A stretch of 64,000 bases of DNA from Lingula anatina (lineage: Eukaryota; Brachiopoda; Lingulata; Lingulida; Lingulidae), in NCBI RefSeq assembly GCF_001039355.2, contig NW_019775813.1, positions 582,597 through 646,596 on the forward strand, written 5' to 3'. Position 1 is the first letter of the stretch, and each line of letters begins with the position of its first letter. The notes under the pieces are model-generated. The model made no database searches, was not told the DNA's origin, and saw only the letters and a list, made by a program, of their open reading frames with translations. The translations under genes and the position numbers were made by a program. Of the stretch, positions 46,174 to 58,900 are shown one piece after another.

Positions 46174-49100
46174 TTTTGTGTAATTCTTTAGAACCCCCTC
46201 TCCCCCACTCCACCTTTGGATATAAACTGTTACTCTGAAAATACAAAACAAAACACAGTCCTACTTGACACACATTTGTAAATGTAATATGAAAAACAAC
46301 ATTTTCAGTTTTTTTTTCTACTTTTTTTTTTTTTTTTACCTCTGTGCCAGGATCCATTCTTAGGGAAGGTCTCCTGCAGGGAGCACATATATAGTCCATC
46401 ACAGATAGTATGTCCTCTGATTACTGTCTGTAATCTTCACACCACAAAGTCATGTCCCGGTTCTCATCCGTCCTAAAATCTTTCCCCTTTATCTTTCCAA
46501 ATTTGTCCTCAAACATAAATCTTTAAATTCCTGAGTCTTTTACCTGAGTCTTAATTGATTTCACAGGTAAGAACCACCTTCCTCTTTCATAAAGTAATTT
46601 TCTTACTTCATGTCCTCTAGTCTTCTTTCTGACATCCAGCAGCTGAAAACTCTTACCAGCCTCAATCTACAGCTCTTGGTCATCTCATCTATTTAAAAAT
46701 TTCTTTTTTTCTACAAAAACTCCATAAATCCAGGCTCCTGAAACCCCTTAAGCTCCTGCATGTTTGGTAGCTGTACAGGAACACACGCAGACCCCTCCCT
46801 CATTCTCTAACCGCGCTCTGGCTCCCCGCCGTCTTCCAATTAACTAATGGAATTCCATTCTCACCTTCATCTCATACTAATAACGTGTGGTCTTCGCACG
46901 AGCATGCCACATTACTACTTGTATGTAACGTTACGTGTTGTTGGCAGTGGCAATTTAGAGGTGAAATCCAGGTAGAGTGCTGTATTCGACCGTTTTAATG
47001 GCTATAACTCCACCCCAGAATGAACATTGAGTTAATTGTCCATAGCGTATGTTACCTGTCTGTTACCTGGTATGGCAATGGTGAGGATAACACTTCATGA
47101 TTTACCTAGGCTGCTGTTTTTCAGTATGTTGCTATTACTCTTTGCCTGTCTGCTCTACAAGTGTTTTTTGTTTGTTTGTTCTTCATCCAAAAATAAAACT
47201 AAAACACCATCCAATACAATTAAGAACTTGTTAAAAAAAAGGACCAAAGTGAAAGTGAAACTATTTTCTCCTCCACATAAACACTGCCTCTCTTTTTAAC
47301 TGATCTGTTATCTTCTCCCAATTTCTATGCTCTTCACTTGAAGATATATAGAAACAGCATCCTAAAAATGCTTAATTATTCTAGATCTTTGGTTAAGTGC
47401 CAGCTATCTCCATTGTTCTGCGAGATAGTCTCCCCTTCTTATGGCTACTTATATAACCACACTTTGACGGAGAGAAAAAGAGACTATTAACACCACAAGT
47501 CCATCTCCAAGTGACAGAGGAAGTTCATTTTCCACTTTTTTGTTAATCTCTGTCACTTTTTATCAAATGTCAGTACCTGACTGAAATCAGCTCATTTCTC
47601 ACTTATTTCTCCACAGTATCATTTCTCAATCAATCTCAGTCACAAGCCATGATGACTACCACTGCCGGCTGATAAACCTCATATTTTCATTATCAAATAA
47701 AGAAATAATCATCACATTTCCCAACAAGATTAAACAGTGATTTCCGTCTCAAAAAATACCATTTAATGCATGTGAATGTGATTTGTATCCAGACTAAAAG
47801 ATGAAAATATCGCTATTTCTGTGAATACAGTCGCTATCCAATGGACTGCAGCCATCAATCACTGTGTCAATATCCCAGGGTGAGAAGTCTTTTGATCTCT
47901 TTCTATTGATATTGTTTATAATGTAGTGGAACCTACAATGAAATGCCGTGTATGAAAGGCCCTCAACTCCAGCTGATAGTAGAACTAGTAATATCACCCA
48001 ATAAACCTTTTCTCAAAGGACTTTCTGAAAAAAAAAGCCACCTGCTGAAATTATCTGATGCTTTCCACAAACTTGTATCGTCTTTAATGGCATTCCATCA
48101 TGCAGTCAGTTTGGGTGACTTTCTTAACAGCAGCATTATGTATTGGCTAGTCTGGCAGTGCAAATTTTCACAATTTTTCATCGAGTTTCAGAACACTTTT
48201 TATCATATCAGACGGAGGGAGTCTGGTAGCTCTCCGTCCAATCATGAAAAGGATCATCCGAAACAGCCAAAAATTCCACAACTTGGTGTAAAAATCTAGG
48301 TTGATATTCCAGGTGCATCCAGTTTTATCCTTAATGCTTAAAAATTAGCCCTGCATCATGCAGTTGTTCATGTTTTCTAGTCAATACTCAGCCTTATATG
48401 AGGATACCTGAGATAATTCCCACCACCATATTCTTATTCAGTGGTCACCTTTACCACAATCCCCTATTATCAGGGTCTTTAAGTTCACCAAGAACTACCT
48501 TGCACAGTATTATCTCACTGCAGAAACTCATCAGAGATCAACTTTGTGGAGAATCAAAAATTAACACACTGTCATCCTTCTCTCACCTTTTTACAACTGA
48601 TTATTTACACTTCACTATCCATTTGAGCCCAGAATATGTATAATCCAAAATGCCATATAAATGTATTTAATTGTATCTAATTCATGAACATACAGATGAC
48701 TGTCCTCTGTGAATGTGATTTACAGCCCCAAATATGTATAAACAGTGCACATCAAGACAAGCTGACAAAGCACTGGTTTCACAAAAAGCTTAAGACCAAG
48801 AGCTTGTCTTGAGTTTGAGACCAAAGATTTTTGACTAAATTAATTCTTTATAAATCCAAACAAAAGTAAGTAATAGTTTGGCACATAAAAAAGATATTTT
48901 TACTTTATCAATCAGGTACAAAATATCATTTAGCAGTGTAGGGGTAATACTCCCTTTCACATGCCCCTGATTTAAAAAACAAAGATAACTACATTCAGAC
49001 AATTCTGTCAATATTATTATTATTATCATTATTATTATTATTAATATTAAGTTGTCAATCTCTCAAGTTGATGTGATATAGCAATCTGTGCTGAAAAGTC

Positions 49101-49796
49101 AATGACAAGCGAAAAGAGACAAATCTGATCTCTTTGGTGAATCATGGATGCCCCACCCTAACTGCAGGTTACTTGTACATTGTCGTCCCCACAACTCGAA
49201 TAATTACCTCAATATCTTTACACAGCATAGACCATAGCTTCATAATCTCAATTTTCCGTACTGGGGAAATTGAATCAACTACTGTTTTCTGTGACACACT
49301 CTTTCATTAAGGTTGACATCAATTGTAAATTGTTAATGAGCAGATTGTGATTGTAATGGAGTGATAGTGATTAAATGGTAACTGGATATGGCAGCTATTT
49401 TTCCTTGTTGTTCATTTTTTTTTTCTTTTTGTAAATTAGAGATTTTATCTTTTAAGTACATGAAACTGTATTTAGAGAATGGAGTACTCACATTTAGACA
49501 AAAAATCTTCTCACAAAAGCAATTTTTCTCTGACATTGACAATGTATTCTTTATGTGTTCTTTTATTTAGACTTTAAAAGTATGTTAAAATGGCTCCATT
49601 TTCATTATTCAATTCATTGTAAATTAAAAAGAAAATTTATCAATAATGACTCAAAGTAGAAAAAAATGTCCAGCAAGCTTATCTTATCCTTCAACTACTT
49701 TCCCACTTAGCACACTATTGCAGTGTCAACAACAGATATCTGGAGGAGCTACACGAAACCCTTCTTCAACTGGAGATCAAGACACCATAGACTGGC
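46174..49796. other. AT-rich non-coding stretch
   Basis: No supported gene. It contains a T-run near 46311-46337 and (ATT)n at about 49011-49045. Confidence 0.55.
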
Positions 49797-50008
49797 TTCC
49801 CACAGATTTAGATCGATCCATCTGGATTGACCTAACTCCCTGGGGGTTCACGCTAAATCGCTGTCAGCTTCCGGGAGCTGAGCGTGCACTAAAGTTAATT
49901 ATCCTCTTACAGCTTTTTGTAGGCGGGACAGACATTTAAGCTGGTTAAGCTGACAGCAATCTAGTGAGACTCTCCAGGGGGATAGATTGATCTAAATATC
50001 TGTGGGAA
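49797..50008 (-). mobile_element. MITE family M1, copy 2 (inverted relative to copy 1)
   Basis: Its reverse complement aligns end-to-end with 20942-21141. Terminal inverted repeats are TTCCCACAGATTTAGATCGATC on the left and the inverted counterpart ending CTGTGGGAA. Shared internal blocks include GTGAACCCCCAGGGAGTTAGG (inverted), GAGTCTCACTAGATT and GTAATTAACTTT-like. Divergence indicates the two inserted independently a while ago. Confidence 0.8.
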
Positions 50009-51305
50009 TGATCTCTTAGAGACGTGGCTCAGGTGTTACATCGTCCAGGTAATAAGAGTATTGGAAAATCTCCACGGCTTGTCACGTCACCGGTGACATC
50101 TAGGGTCAGTGATTTATCGCCTTTGTCCATGTCATATTATTGGAGGGTGATTAATACTTGATTTCTGATGATTTTACTAATTTCTCATTTAAACCAAACC
50201 AGGTGGTTCATATTTCTGTTTCGATCAAAAAAGACCAAACTTGTCAAGGTTTCTGTCCAGAGTTGGTACCAATGTGATATGAACAGTTTAATACAGCGAA
50301 GATATTACTTCTCAAAATCTTTCGAGTTTATAAATCACTCAAATAAGATTTTTGTTTTAATGCTCAGTTTTTTAAGAAGATCGACAGTGGGTTTAGTTCC
50401 TGAACAAAAGCAATATTCACACACCTGACATTTTTACCTGTATTTGAGCACAAACTTCCATTACATCCCATTATCACCACAGGCAATACTTAGCCTTCTA
50501 GTGGAGCAACTTCAGAGACATCAGAAAGCCTAGACTAGAGAATACCCAAGGGAAAAAGACTCCACAACAATAAAAAGATCCAGTATTAATGCCACACAGC
50601 CCATCTTCATATTTCCATCTTTGTAATGGCATTGCTGTAAGGCAAGGAGAGAATGGGTTTGTTTCATGCATGGTGAGATTTTTAGGACTCACAACATGGT
50701 TTTTCTGAGACGTGTCATTTCTACATGTAGTTTGCTCTTTTGCCTCGCGTTTCTTTACTAACAACAAGTTGTTTGATGTGATACACAATGTTTCTTATTA
50801 TACTCCTTTTCTCCGCACTGTCTTTTAGCTGAGGATCATCTTTCATATATTCTGCAAATGTTTCTAAACCCTTTGCATTTTTTTGTTAATAAATGCCCTG
50901 GCTTAAATTTACTTTATCATTCTGTTTGACAATATTTCAGATTATTTATTTTGTCCATGCTTTCTCTGTTTAAATGATCCATTCTTATCTAGCTATGACA
51001 AAGAAAACTGTTCAGATCTTATGAGAATGCTGGTTGTTTTAAAATCAACTAAAAAAACATACAATACCAGCAGAAACAATACCAGCAGAAAAATACATTC
51101 AAACATCATTTTCAGGTAAAATTAAACAATGCCTTTTGGAAATTCTCTAAGTTATACTACTTGAAACTATATGCTGGCATTTGGTTGGTTTTTGTGACAA
51201 AAAATTGACTTTGTATGCATCTTTAAGCATTATCCAGATATAAATGTATAACTTTTTTCCCCACTTTTATTTCCTTTTTACTTTCTTCCACCACTCTTCA
51301 TTTTG

Positions 51306-51355
<50 letters not shown>

Positions 51356-52414
51356 AACTTTTTCAAGATTTTTTTTGATTAACCATAGTCTCTATCTGAT
51401 GCCAGGTAAGTTCCATGCATCAATTTGCCTACATGTTTATTTTTCCTTCTTACACAATATTCAGTCATTATGTAGCACAGTCTATAATCACCAATCCAAA
51501 TATCTTCTCCATCACACTTTGATCAATGGTCTATAAAAAAATCTAACAAACATATCACAGACAAAAGAAGAGCCTGACTATTGATTCCCAATTAGAATTG
51601 AAATCTGCACACCAAAGAATAAACAGCAACAAGCAATAAAACACACAGAAAAGGTGTAAAAATTCAATTAACTTAATTTACCTCCTGCTTGGCACGCGCC
51701 CAATTCATCCTACCGTGTCTGTTAGCGGCCTAGCGTCTGGTCACAGAGTCCGGTTCATTTGGTTGAGTTTACGCTGTCGGTTAGTCAGCGGAATTATCAG
51801 TGCACCTTTAACGCTTGATCCTGGCATCACAACGCATCCATCAAAGTCATGTTTTCATTAGCCGGAGGTATTGTCCATTGGAAATCAGAGATCGAAGCAC
51901 GCAAGCATATGCACTTTGCTAAAGCATGACAATTTGCAGCTCAGAAATTTTACTTGATTGTTTTCTCTTTTTTTTTCTTTTTTAAATAGGCAAAATGAAG
52001 CAGTAAGTATTATCTGTTAATTCTTTTTATTGATAAAGTACAGAAATAAATAACTTGATTTTCTTTTCTATAAATTACAAATTATATTTCAATTATTGAT
52101 AATTTGTAATCACTTAGCAACCAACTATACCATATCAACTGCTCAAAGTGGCTCTCTCCTTCTTTACAATGTAGGCAGGCAATTCTCATATTCAAGTTCA
52201 TTTTCTAACAGGTCATTATTTTCCTTTATTGATACAATAGAGCCGTAAATAACTGGTTTGTTTTATTTTCCCCAAGGGTTGGTTGGTTGATGTCTGAAGA
52301 TATTGTTGGATTCTGAAGTAAGTGAATATTACACGCACACCAAGAATTAACTAAACAGAACTCTAGACTGATCAAACAGATGATTTTTCCACAAGCATCC
52401 TCAATCAATCTTAA
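50009..52414. other. AT-rich non-coding stretch
   Basis: No supported gene. (CT)n at 51310-51352. A locally CpG-richer patch at about 51690-51845 is flanked by AT-rich DNA; I do not recognise it. Confidence 0.5.
51310..51352. repeat. (CT)n microsatellite
   Basis: Uninterrupted CT dinucleotide run. Confidence 0.97.
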
Positions 52415-52666
52415 CCCCATAGAGCCCGTCACCGCATATGTGCGGTTCAATTATCGCTTACCCCAAACGCCCAGAACCGCATATGTGCGTATCTTGGAAA
52501 GATCGTCTTCTGTACTCTTTTGTATCGTGAGTCATGAAATGATATATAGTTTAACATCCGGGTATGTTTCTTGTCTCTCATTGCCACCATTTTTAAAGGC
52601 GATAGAAATATATATGAGCGAGAAAACGGCGATTTTCAAGACTTAGTTGGAGAAAGTAAAATCAAG

Positions 52667-52804
52667 ATGGCGGCTCCTCGCTACGGTAGGGACCTGCGAA
52701 GGGATACTGTTATTGAAATGATTGAAAATCCGGACTTTGAAGAGAAGTTTTCGTGTGACAGTAACATAGACAGTGGCGTTGATATTCATTTATTTATGAT
52801 ATAA
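52667..52804 (+). pseudogene. Possible transposase N-terminal fragment, copy 1
   Basis: 45 codons from ATG (MAAPRYGRDLRRD ... VDIHLFMI) to TAA. It is acidic towards the C-terminus (DSNIDSGVD), as transposase N-terminal tails often are, but it has no catalytic residues. The open frame also extends upstream to 52571. It could equally be a small protein retained with its duplicate. I cannot assign a function. Confidence 0.35.
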
Positions 52805-52875
52805 AGGACGATAGAAATATATATGAGCGAGAAATCGGCGATTTTCTAGACCTAGCTGGTGAAAGTAAAATCAAA

Positions 52876-53013
52876 ATGGCGACTTCTCACTACGAAAGGG
52901 GCCTGCGAATGAATACTGTTATTGAAATGATTGAAAACTACGACACTGATAAGGTGTTTTCGAGTGACAGTGATATAGATAATGGGGATGATATTCCTTT
53001 ATTCATGATATAA
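52876..53013 (+). pseudogene. Possible transposase N-terminal fragment, copy 2
   Basis: 45 codons (MATSHYERGLRMN ... DDIPLFMI), exactly the same length as copy 1, sharing TVIEMIEN and the SDSDIDNG-type acidic block, with no frameshift between copies. Most other positions are substituted. Confidence 0.35.
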
Positions 53014-53528
53014 GTTTTAAAGATGTTTTTGTCATAGATGGTGTAAAATTTGACTTCTATTCAGCTCTGGCCACGATGTTCAGGTGAGCTGAAAAGCTGG
53101 TATACCTGATAGCAAAACGATCATAACTTGAAAATTGATAGAGATAAATTGCTGAAATTTCCTGGATTGAAAGTTACTATAATTGACATCATCCCTGTGA
53201 ATTTTCAGGCAAATGTATGTAGAAATAAAAAATTGATGTGCATAAGATAAATCAACTTTGTTTTATTTTACCCATTACCAAATAAAAATGTAGTTTTTAA
53301 CCGGCTATAACTTTTGATACTGCATGTTAAATTTAAATGTAATTCTATTTTCATTTAGCTTGAAATATTGGCTTTTTAAAAATGTATACTTTGTATGGGT
53401 AATAAAGGCAAACAAATAAATTATGACCAATTTACTGAGGTGACCCGGCTTTTCAAGGCTAGCTCACAGAATTAATTGGGCACAGCAGAACTTTATGGGT
53501 CAGCATTAACTGGATCCTATGGGGTTAA

Positions 53529-55826
53529 TTCTTTTTTTCAATTTTTATTTTAATGATTTTGCTTTGATATTCATACCTCATAATAGAGCATTAGATTAAT
53601 ACATTTTAATTTGAGCATTTGACTGAGAAACCAGATTAACTTGAACTTCAATTATCAATAAGAAAACCATGACAAACATTGCATCTTCATCGTGAGAATT
53701 ATTGTCATTTTTCTCTACTGAGGTTTAGTCAGCCGGTATTCATCATTTTTTTTTGTATCATCTGTGGATGGAAAATAACTGCACCCAAAAGAGTGTTTAC
53801 TTATTTCCTAGAGATGTAGAAAATAATATTTTTNGAGAAGGTCCGTCCAGACCTACATCAGTAGCCTCACAATGAAAAGATAAACAATGGCCTTAAATAT
53901 TTAGACTGAATATAATGCAAAAATCATCAATACATGGTGCACTAAATTTGGCAAATTCTAAAAAAAAAAAGGCAAACACTTGTTTCAGTAACAGCAAGGG
54001 AAAATCAAGTTTAAAAAAAGATTAACAATATTTTTTAGTGTCTGTGTATCAATAAGCGAAGTCTGTGTATCAATAAGCGCCTCGAGTTCATCTTCCATGA
54101 CATTTATTAATACTAACAAAGATTGATGAAACTTTCACCAAATACTATATGCAATAAATAATCACAGAAGTCTAACAGGCAGACATTAGCCTGTGATTCA
54201 TCAGTGATTTAGCTTCATGAAAAAATTGTCCACCATAAAATGAGGGCCGCAAGGTTATAGTATATTTATATCCGGTCTGTTGCTCTTAAAAATGAAGAAA
54301 AAAGCAAAACCAAAGATGGCTAGAAAGAAAAATGGATGAATGCAGTGAGGGACCAAATGTTTGAACAAAAGGAAAGATGGAGAACAACCCAGTTATTAAC
54401 ATAAGAAGGCAATCTGAAAAAAAAAAAAAAGGTTGATGGGTTAATACAGTAGAAGAATGGATGCAGAATAAAAGGAAGGGAAAGAGATATCTGTCATGGG
54501 CGGAATTATGGAGTAACAGGCAGACATGCCAGGAAGAGAAAAGGAAGAAGAGACAGATTGATGGTTGTATGGTGGCCTCTGTGGCTATCAATAAAAAGAT
54601 TGCAGAGCCACAATGCTAGTCTGTACATTTTGTTCATTACGGACGTGTTCAGACAGAGTCATTTTGGACTGGTTATCAGCCACTAGATGAGAATAGAAAC
54701 CTATCCAATCATAAAAACAATGGGAAATTAAAATTATAATTATAAGAATAAAACATAATATTCAGCTGTATCTATTTCAATGAATGCTCACAGCTTAACT
54801 TTTATCTTTTTCATTCATCTTTTATTAGTTCAGCATATTTTTATTGTTATCAATATTATCATTTTATGCAAAAAATGTTTTGAAGAACCCTGATACAGAC
54901 AAGTTTCTGGAACCAGACACGATCAAGATCTCCGCCTATGCAAAATCAGCCTCAAGCTGGGAAAAACACATTTACAATCTAATCAATCTTCCAGATAATA
55001 GAACCACACCATGAAAATCTTTTCCAGCCATTGAGTTCGCAGCTCCCAGTAACTGAGAACAATACCCTTCATTTGCCTGCTACACCACAACCTTGTTTAA
55101 TTTCCTCTACAGTCCCGTGCTCGCAGTAACTCTATCCTTTCCTATTCATTTTTTACAATAAAATAGAAAATTCTAGACGTGTGCCCAGCGCAACTTTATC
55201 TCACCATTAAATTTCATGAAAAACAAACCTTTTCTGAGAGAAAAGAACTTAGGGGTCTTCAAACAAGGTTTTTTATCTTCGTCAGGCTATCAGATCAATT
55301 AGGCATGATTAAAAACATCAAATGGAGCAGAACTTCCCAGCCAGGGGACAATGCCCTGACTTTTAGAGATTATTAATAAACCTCTCCGCTGTAAGCAGCA
55401 GCATTATCACTGGGTGATATCAAATCTCAGCAGGTTGGCTTAACTTTAAGATTAAAACAACTTTTCTGCAAAACAAAATTTTCTGGTCTCCAATTAGAAC
55501 AGATAAAAGTTAACAACCTGCACAACATGCTGTGTACCTACAGTATTGACTTGATTACAATCCATTTAGTAAAACCCACTTTACACTGGATTTCGTCCTC
55601 TCTGCGTCTTCTATGCAGCCATGAAACTGCCATTGCTGTGGTCGTAGAAAGAAGGGACGAGCCTAGCTTTATTTGCAAAATGAATGCTCAATAATAAGCC
55701 AGTTGTCGGCACGTAATGTTTTCTTTTTTACTCTCAAACGGGGCTGCACTAGCAGGCGCAGAAAGGGCGTCGTCCAGTGAAGAGAGGGCTTAAAAAAAGA
55801 TGCATCTATTCGTATCTCTTCATGCC
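53529..55826. other. AT-rich non-coding stretch
   Basis: No supported gene. One ambiguous base at 53834. A short tandem duplication of GTCTGTGTATCAATAAGCG lies at about 54039-54080. Confidence 0.55.
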
Positions 55827-55907
55827 GACAGAAAAAATTAGGTACCCATCAATGTAAACTTGATAGTCTTCCAGAAGACCCAGAAGAAAGCCTTAATCGG
55901 CCCCTGC
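55827..55907 (+). repeat. Dispersed repeat, family R2, copy 2
   Basis: Matches 37415-37503: GACAGAAAAAATTAGG, ATCAATGTAAACTTGA, GTCTTCCAGAAGACCCAGAAG, CCTTAATCGGCCCCTG, with a deletion of about 10 bp relative to copy 1. Confidence 0.7.
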
Positions 55908-58900
55908 ATTATTTAAGTCTGTGAGTACTATGAATTATCACTGTTGTGAACACAGCCAAAGTGGTTCTGATGTCAGTAATGTTAGCGGGTGTTAGGCTGC
56001 ACAATACGGTGACTACGACCTGGTGTGAAACACTTTAATTAATCATGGCTCTGTTTGTTACAGAGGACACGCTCCGAGAATCCATTCTCCCGTGCTCCAT
56101 TCAATGTCCTTGCTATTGATTAAAAGCTGGAGAGAGTAAAAATTACGTACTAATACAACTACTATAGGTCGGTCTATTGTTGAACTGTAAGGGAAACAAA
56201 AAGTAAAAACATAGGAATATGGAAAAATATTGCTTATCCATCAACCAGTAATTATGCTTTTTAAAGGCACTAAAATGTTGTGAAATACAATGATCAAGTT
56301 TTACCTGTTTTAGAGTCAATTGTATATTGCACAGTGTAAAATGGAGAAAACGTCATAGCAAAAAAGGAGTTTTGTGCAATTTTATCAAAAGTGTTTTATA
56401 CACAATCACGATCAGGAAATAATTCAGCATGTTTAACAATCAATGATACTTCTTAATGAGAATTAAGACAAGTTATAAAATATATAATTCGTCATTTTAT
56501 AATTTGAGTGTCTGGTATGTGTAACCCCAAAGTGGTGTCACGTTCTGTTGCTAAATTTGTAATCATTATGACTCGAAATCCCTGAGAAGCAGAAAGGGCA
56601 TGACTTCATATTGCAAATTGCTCTTACTATTATCAGTGCTAGATGTCTTTTTGTAAAAGGTCAACACGAGGTTGACAGTATCTTGAAGAAAGGAATTTCT
56701 ATCAAAAAATGTTTTCTTTTTCATCAAATCTATTTGAGTCTTACAATAAACAAACAATTTACTGTTTAAATGATCAATGACACATCTTCATGATTGTATT
56801 GTTTTCTTTTTTTTTTCTTTTTTTTTTTTTTTTTTTGTCAATGTTTTCTCTGGATGACAAAGTCTTCGTATTGATACAATGTTACAAATCTTCACTCAGA
56901 AGTATTATGAGGAAGGCCTTGTCTGGGAGAACTTCCTGTTCTGTCAGACAGGTGTCGCCGGTCATCCTCAAAGCTGAACTTATCTCAGTTATTAACTCAA
57001 TTTTGTTATTAAACTCCTTAACCCTTGTTAATATGCCTCCATAGTTCTCCGAACATTATAAATGAGTGTTGTCTTCCATCATACGTGCATGCACAAAGCT
57101 CTTATTAATTTGAACCTGGAATACAAGAGAAGATAAGCAGACAGTTTAAACTGATCATCGTAAAAACTCCAATACATCTTTGTTTTCTTCTTACTGCAAA
57201 AGACCATCAGCTGTTCAATTGCCTAAATCCACAATTGACAACTCAAACAATCTAGTCTCTTAATGATTTATTTTGGTGCCACAAAGAAAAACCATTCAAC
57301 AAATCTTCCATTCTCTACGTGCAAGGCCTTAATGGTTAAACAAAGAGCTCCAAAACATGGATGGATCAGACTCCAAGTTCAGTATCCTCAGCAGGGGCCC
57401 CTGTATTGGTAAACCGGCCCCAGACCTGCATAAGGGAAATGGAGGAGAAATCACAGCAAAGGTGTGTTGTACATGATTAGTTGTTGTCTAGGAAAGATAA
57501 TGCAAACTTAACGAGTTCTGGCCATATGTCTAGGTAGAGAGGTATTCTACAGTTGTAGCATACATTGCATAGAATTACTATTTTGTTTTACAAAAAGGAA
57601 TCAGAAAATAGCAAGAACCAACCATATGTTTGAGCATTTGTAATATCCAGCAATTTAACACTTGCATCTTTCCAATTTTTAAAAATTTTTCATTAAAATA
57701 AGTTTTTAGTTATTTCTTAATATAAAAATTCTATGCAGCCTTAATATAAAATTCCATAGTTGCACATTTGATTGAAACATTAAACTGTATGTTACATTTT
57801 AAATGGATTTTAGACTCTAAATAAATATTATTATTATTATTGTTATAATTATTATTGCCTGTGTCAATCTTACTACCTATATCTTTTTCACTCGTTTCTA
57901 TTTTAAGCTAGATCAAGAGTATAAGATCTGCTTCATTAAACCCACTACTAGCTAGCAAATCCAAAGCCTCTGATATTAATCACATCCCTGAAAGGCCATT
58001 TATCTAAATACGCTACAATGATACAACAGAAGGTAAGCATGCAGTAAAAGACGGAATAAATCACTGATGAAAAAAATCCTACTAGCAGCCGAGATCCCTG
58101 TTTTCTGTACAACATGATATCTATAGGTAACCGAGCTGACGGAAAACATGTCTTTCATAAGATATACTGTAGTAAAAAGCATTTGTTACAGAGATTTGAA
58201 ATACAACACTTAAAATAGCCTCTACAGACCATTATTTTTAGCATAAGTGGTGAAGATATTACCATAAATAGCAGCTCTACATGTTACGCTACTTTGGGAC
58301 TTGGAATAATGAAAAAGAATCTTTCCTTGTGAAAGATCTTGGATATCAAGAAAATTCTAAGAAACTGGCTAATGCACATTCCCAGATAGTAACCATGAAG
58401 CAGAGAAATTGTTGACATATGGTAAAAACTTGAACATTTCATCTCTTTGAAATTAATTAATATTTTAAAATGAGTGAATCCAACAAGACTATATTAGGTG
58501 AAAAACTTTTCAAAATCATTGTGAGTCTTATATTTCAAAGTTTCACAAAATTTTCAAAGCAAAAAAATTAATCTCGGCAGAGAATCGTCTTATAACAAAA
58601 TTTTCAAGACGACTAAATTTTCAAGTTTTTACCATATTTCAGAAAAGTACAAAAAAATGAGAAAAAATCATTTGTCACAACTTATGAGGACCTGCATCTG
58701 AGGTTCTTCAAGATAGATCCACCATTATTTTCTGAGACACTTGTCTTTCTAACTGCCAATAATATGGAACTTTATGCAACAACAGTAAGCAAAACAAAGC
58801 ACATTAAGAAAAGACAGTAAACACGCTATCAAATTTATTACCATAAGTCACTGGTTCTTCTTTTCCAGCACGAAACACCCAAGAACAAAAGTCACAAAGT

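Larger units (their letters stand above)
52595..53013 (+). repeat. 209-bp tandem duplication inside the piggyBac-like element
   Basis: Units 52595-52803 and 52804-53013, period 209. Both contain GATAGAAATATATATGAGCG, GTAAAATCAA(G/A)ATGGCG, GATACTGTTATTGAAATGAT (or AATACTG-) and end ATGATATAA. Differences are scattered, so the duplication is not recent. Confidence 0.9.
52415..53524 (+). mobile_element. piggyBac-like non-autonomous element or remnant
   Basis: Bounded by TTAA on both sides (52411-52414 and 53525-53528), the target duplication of piggyBac elements. Ends are CCCCATAGAGCCC on the left and, inverted on the right, CCCCATAGGATCC. A sub-terminal 14-bp block (ACCGCATATGTGCG) occurs twice near the left end. 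At 1.1 kb it is too short for a full transposase; only a duplicated short acidic frame is present (separate entries). The right half is non-coding AT-rich DNA. Confidence 0.65.
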
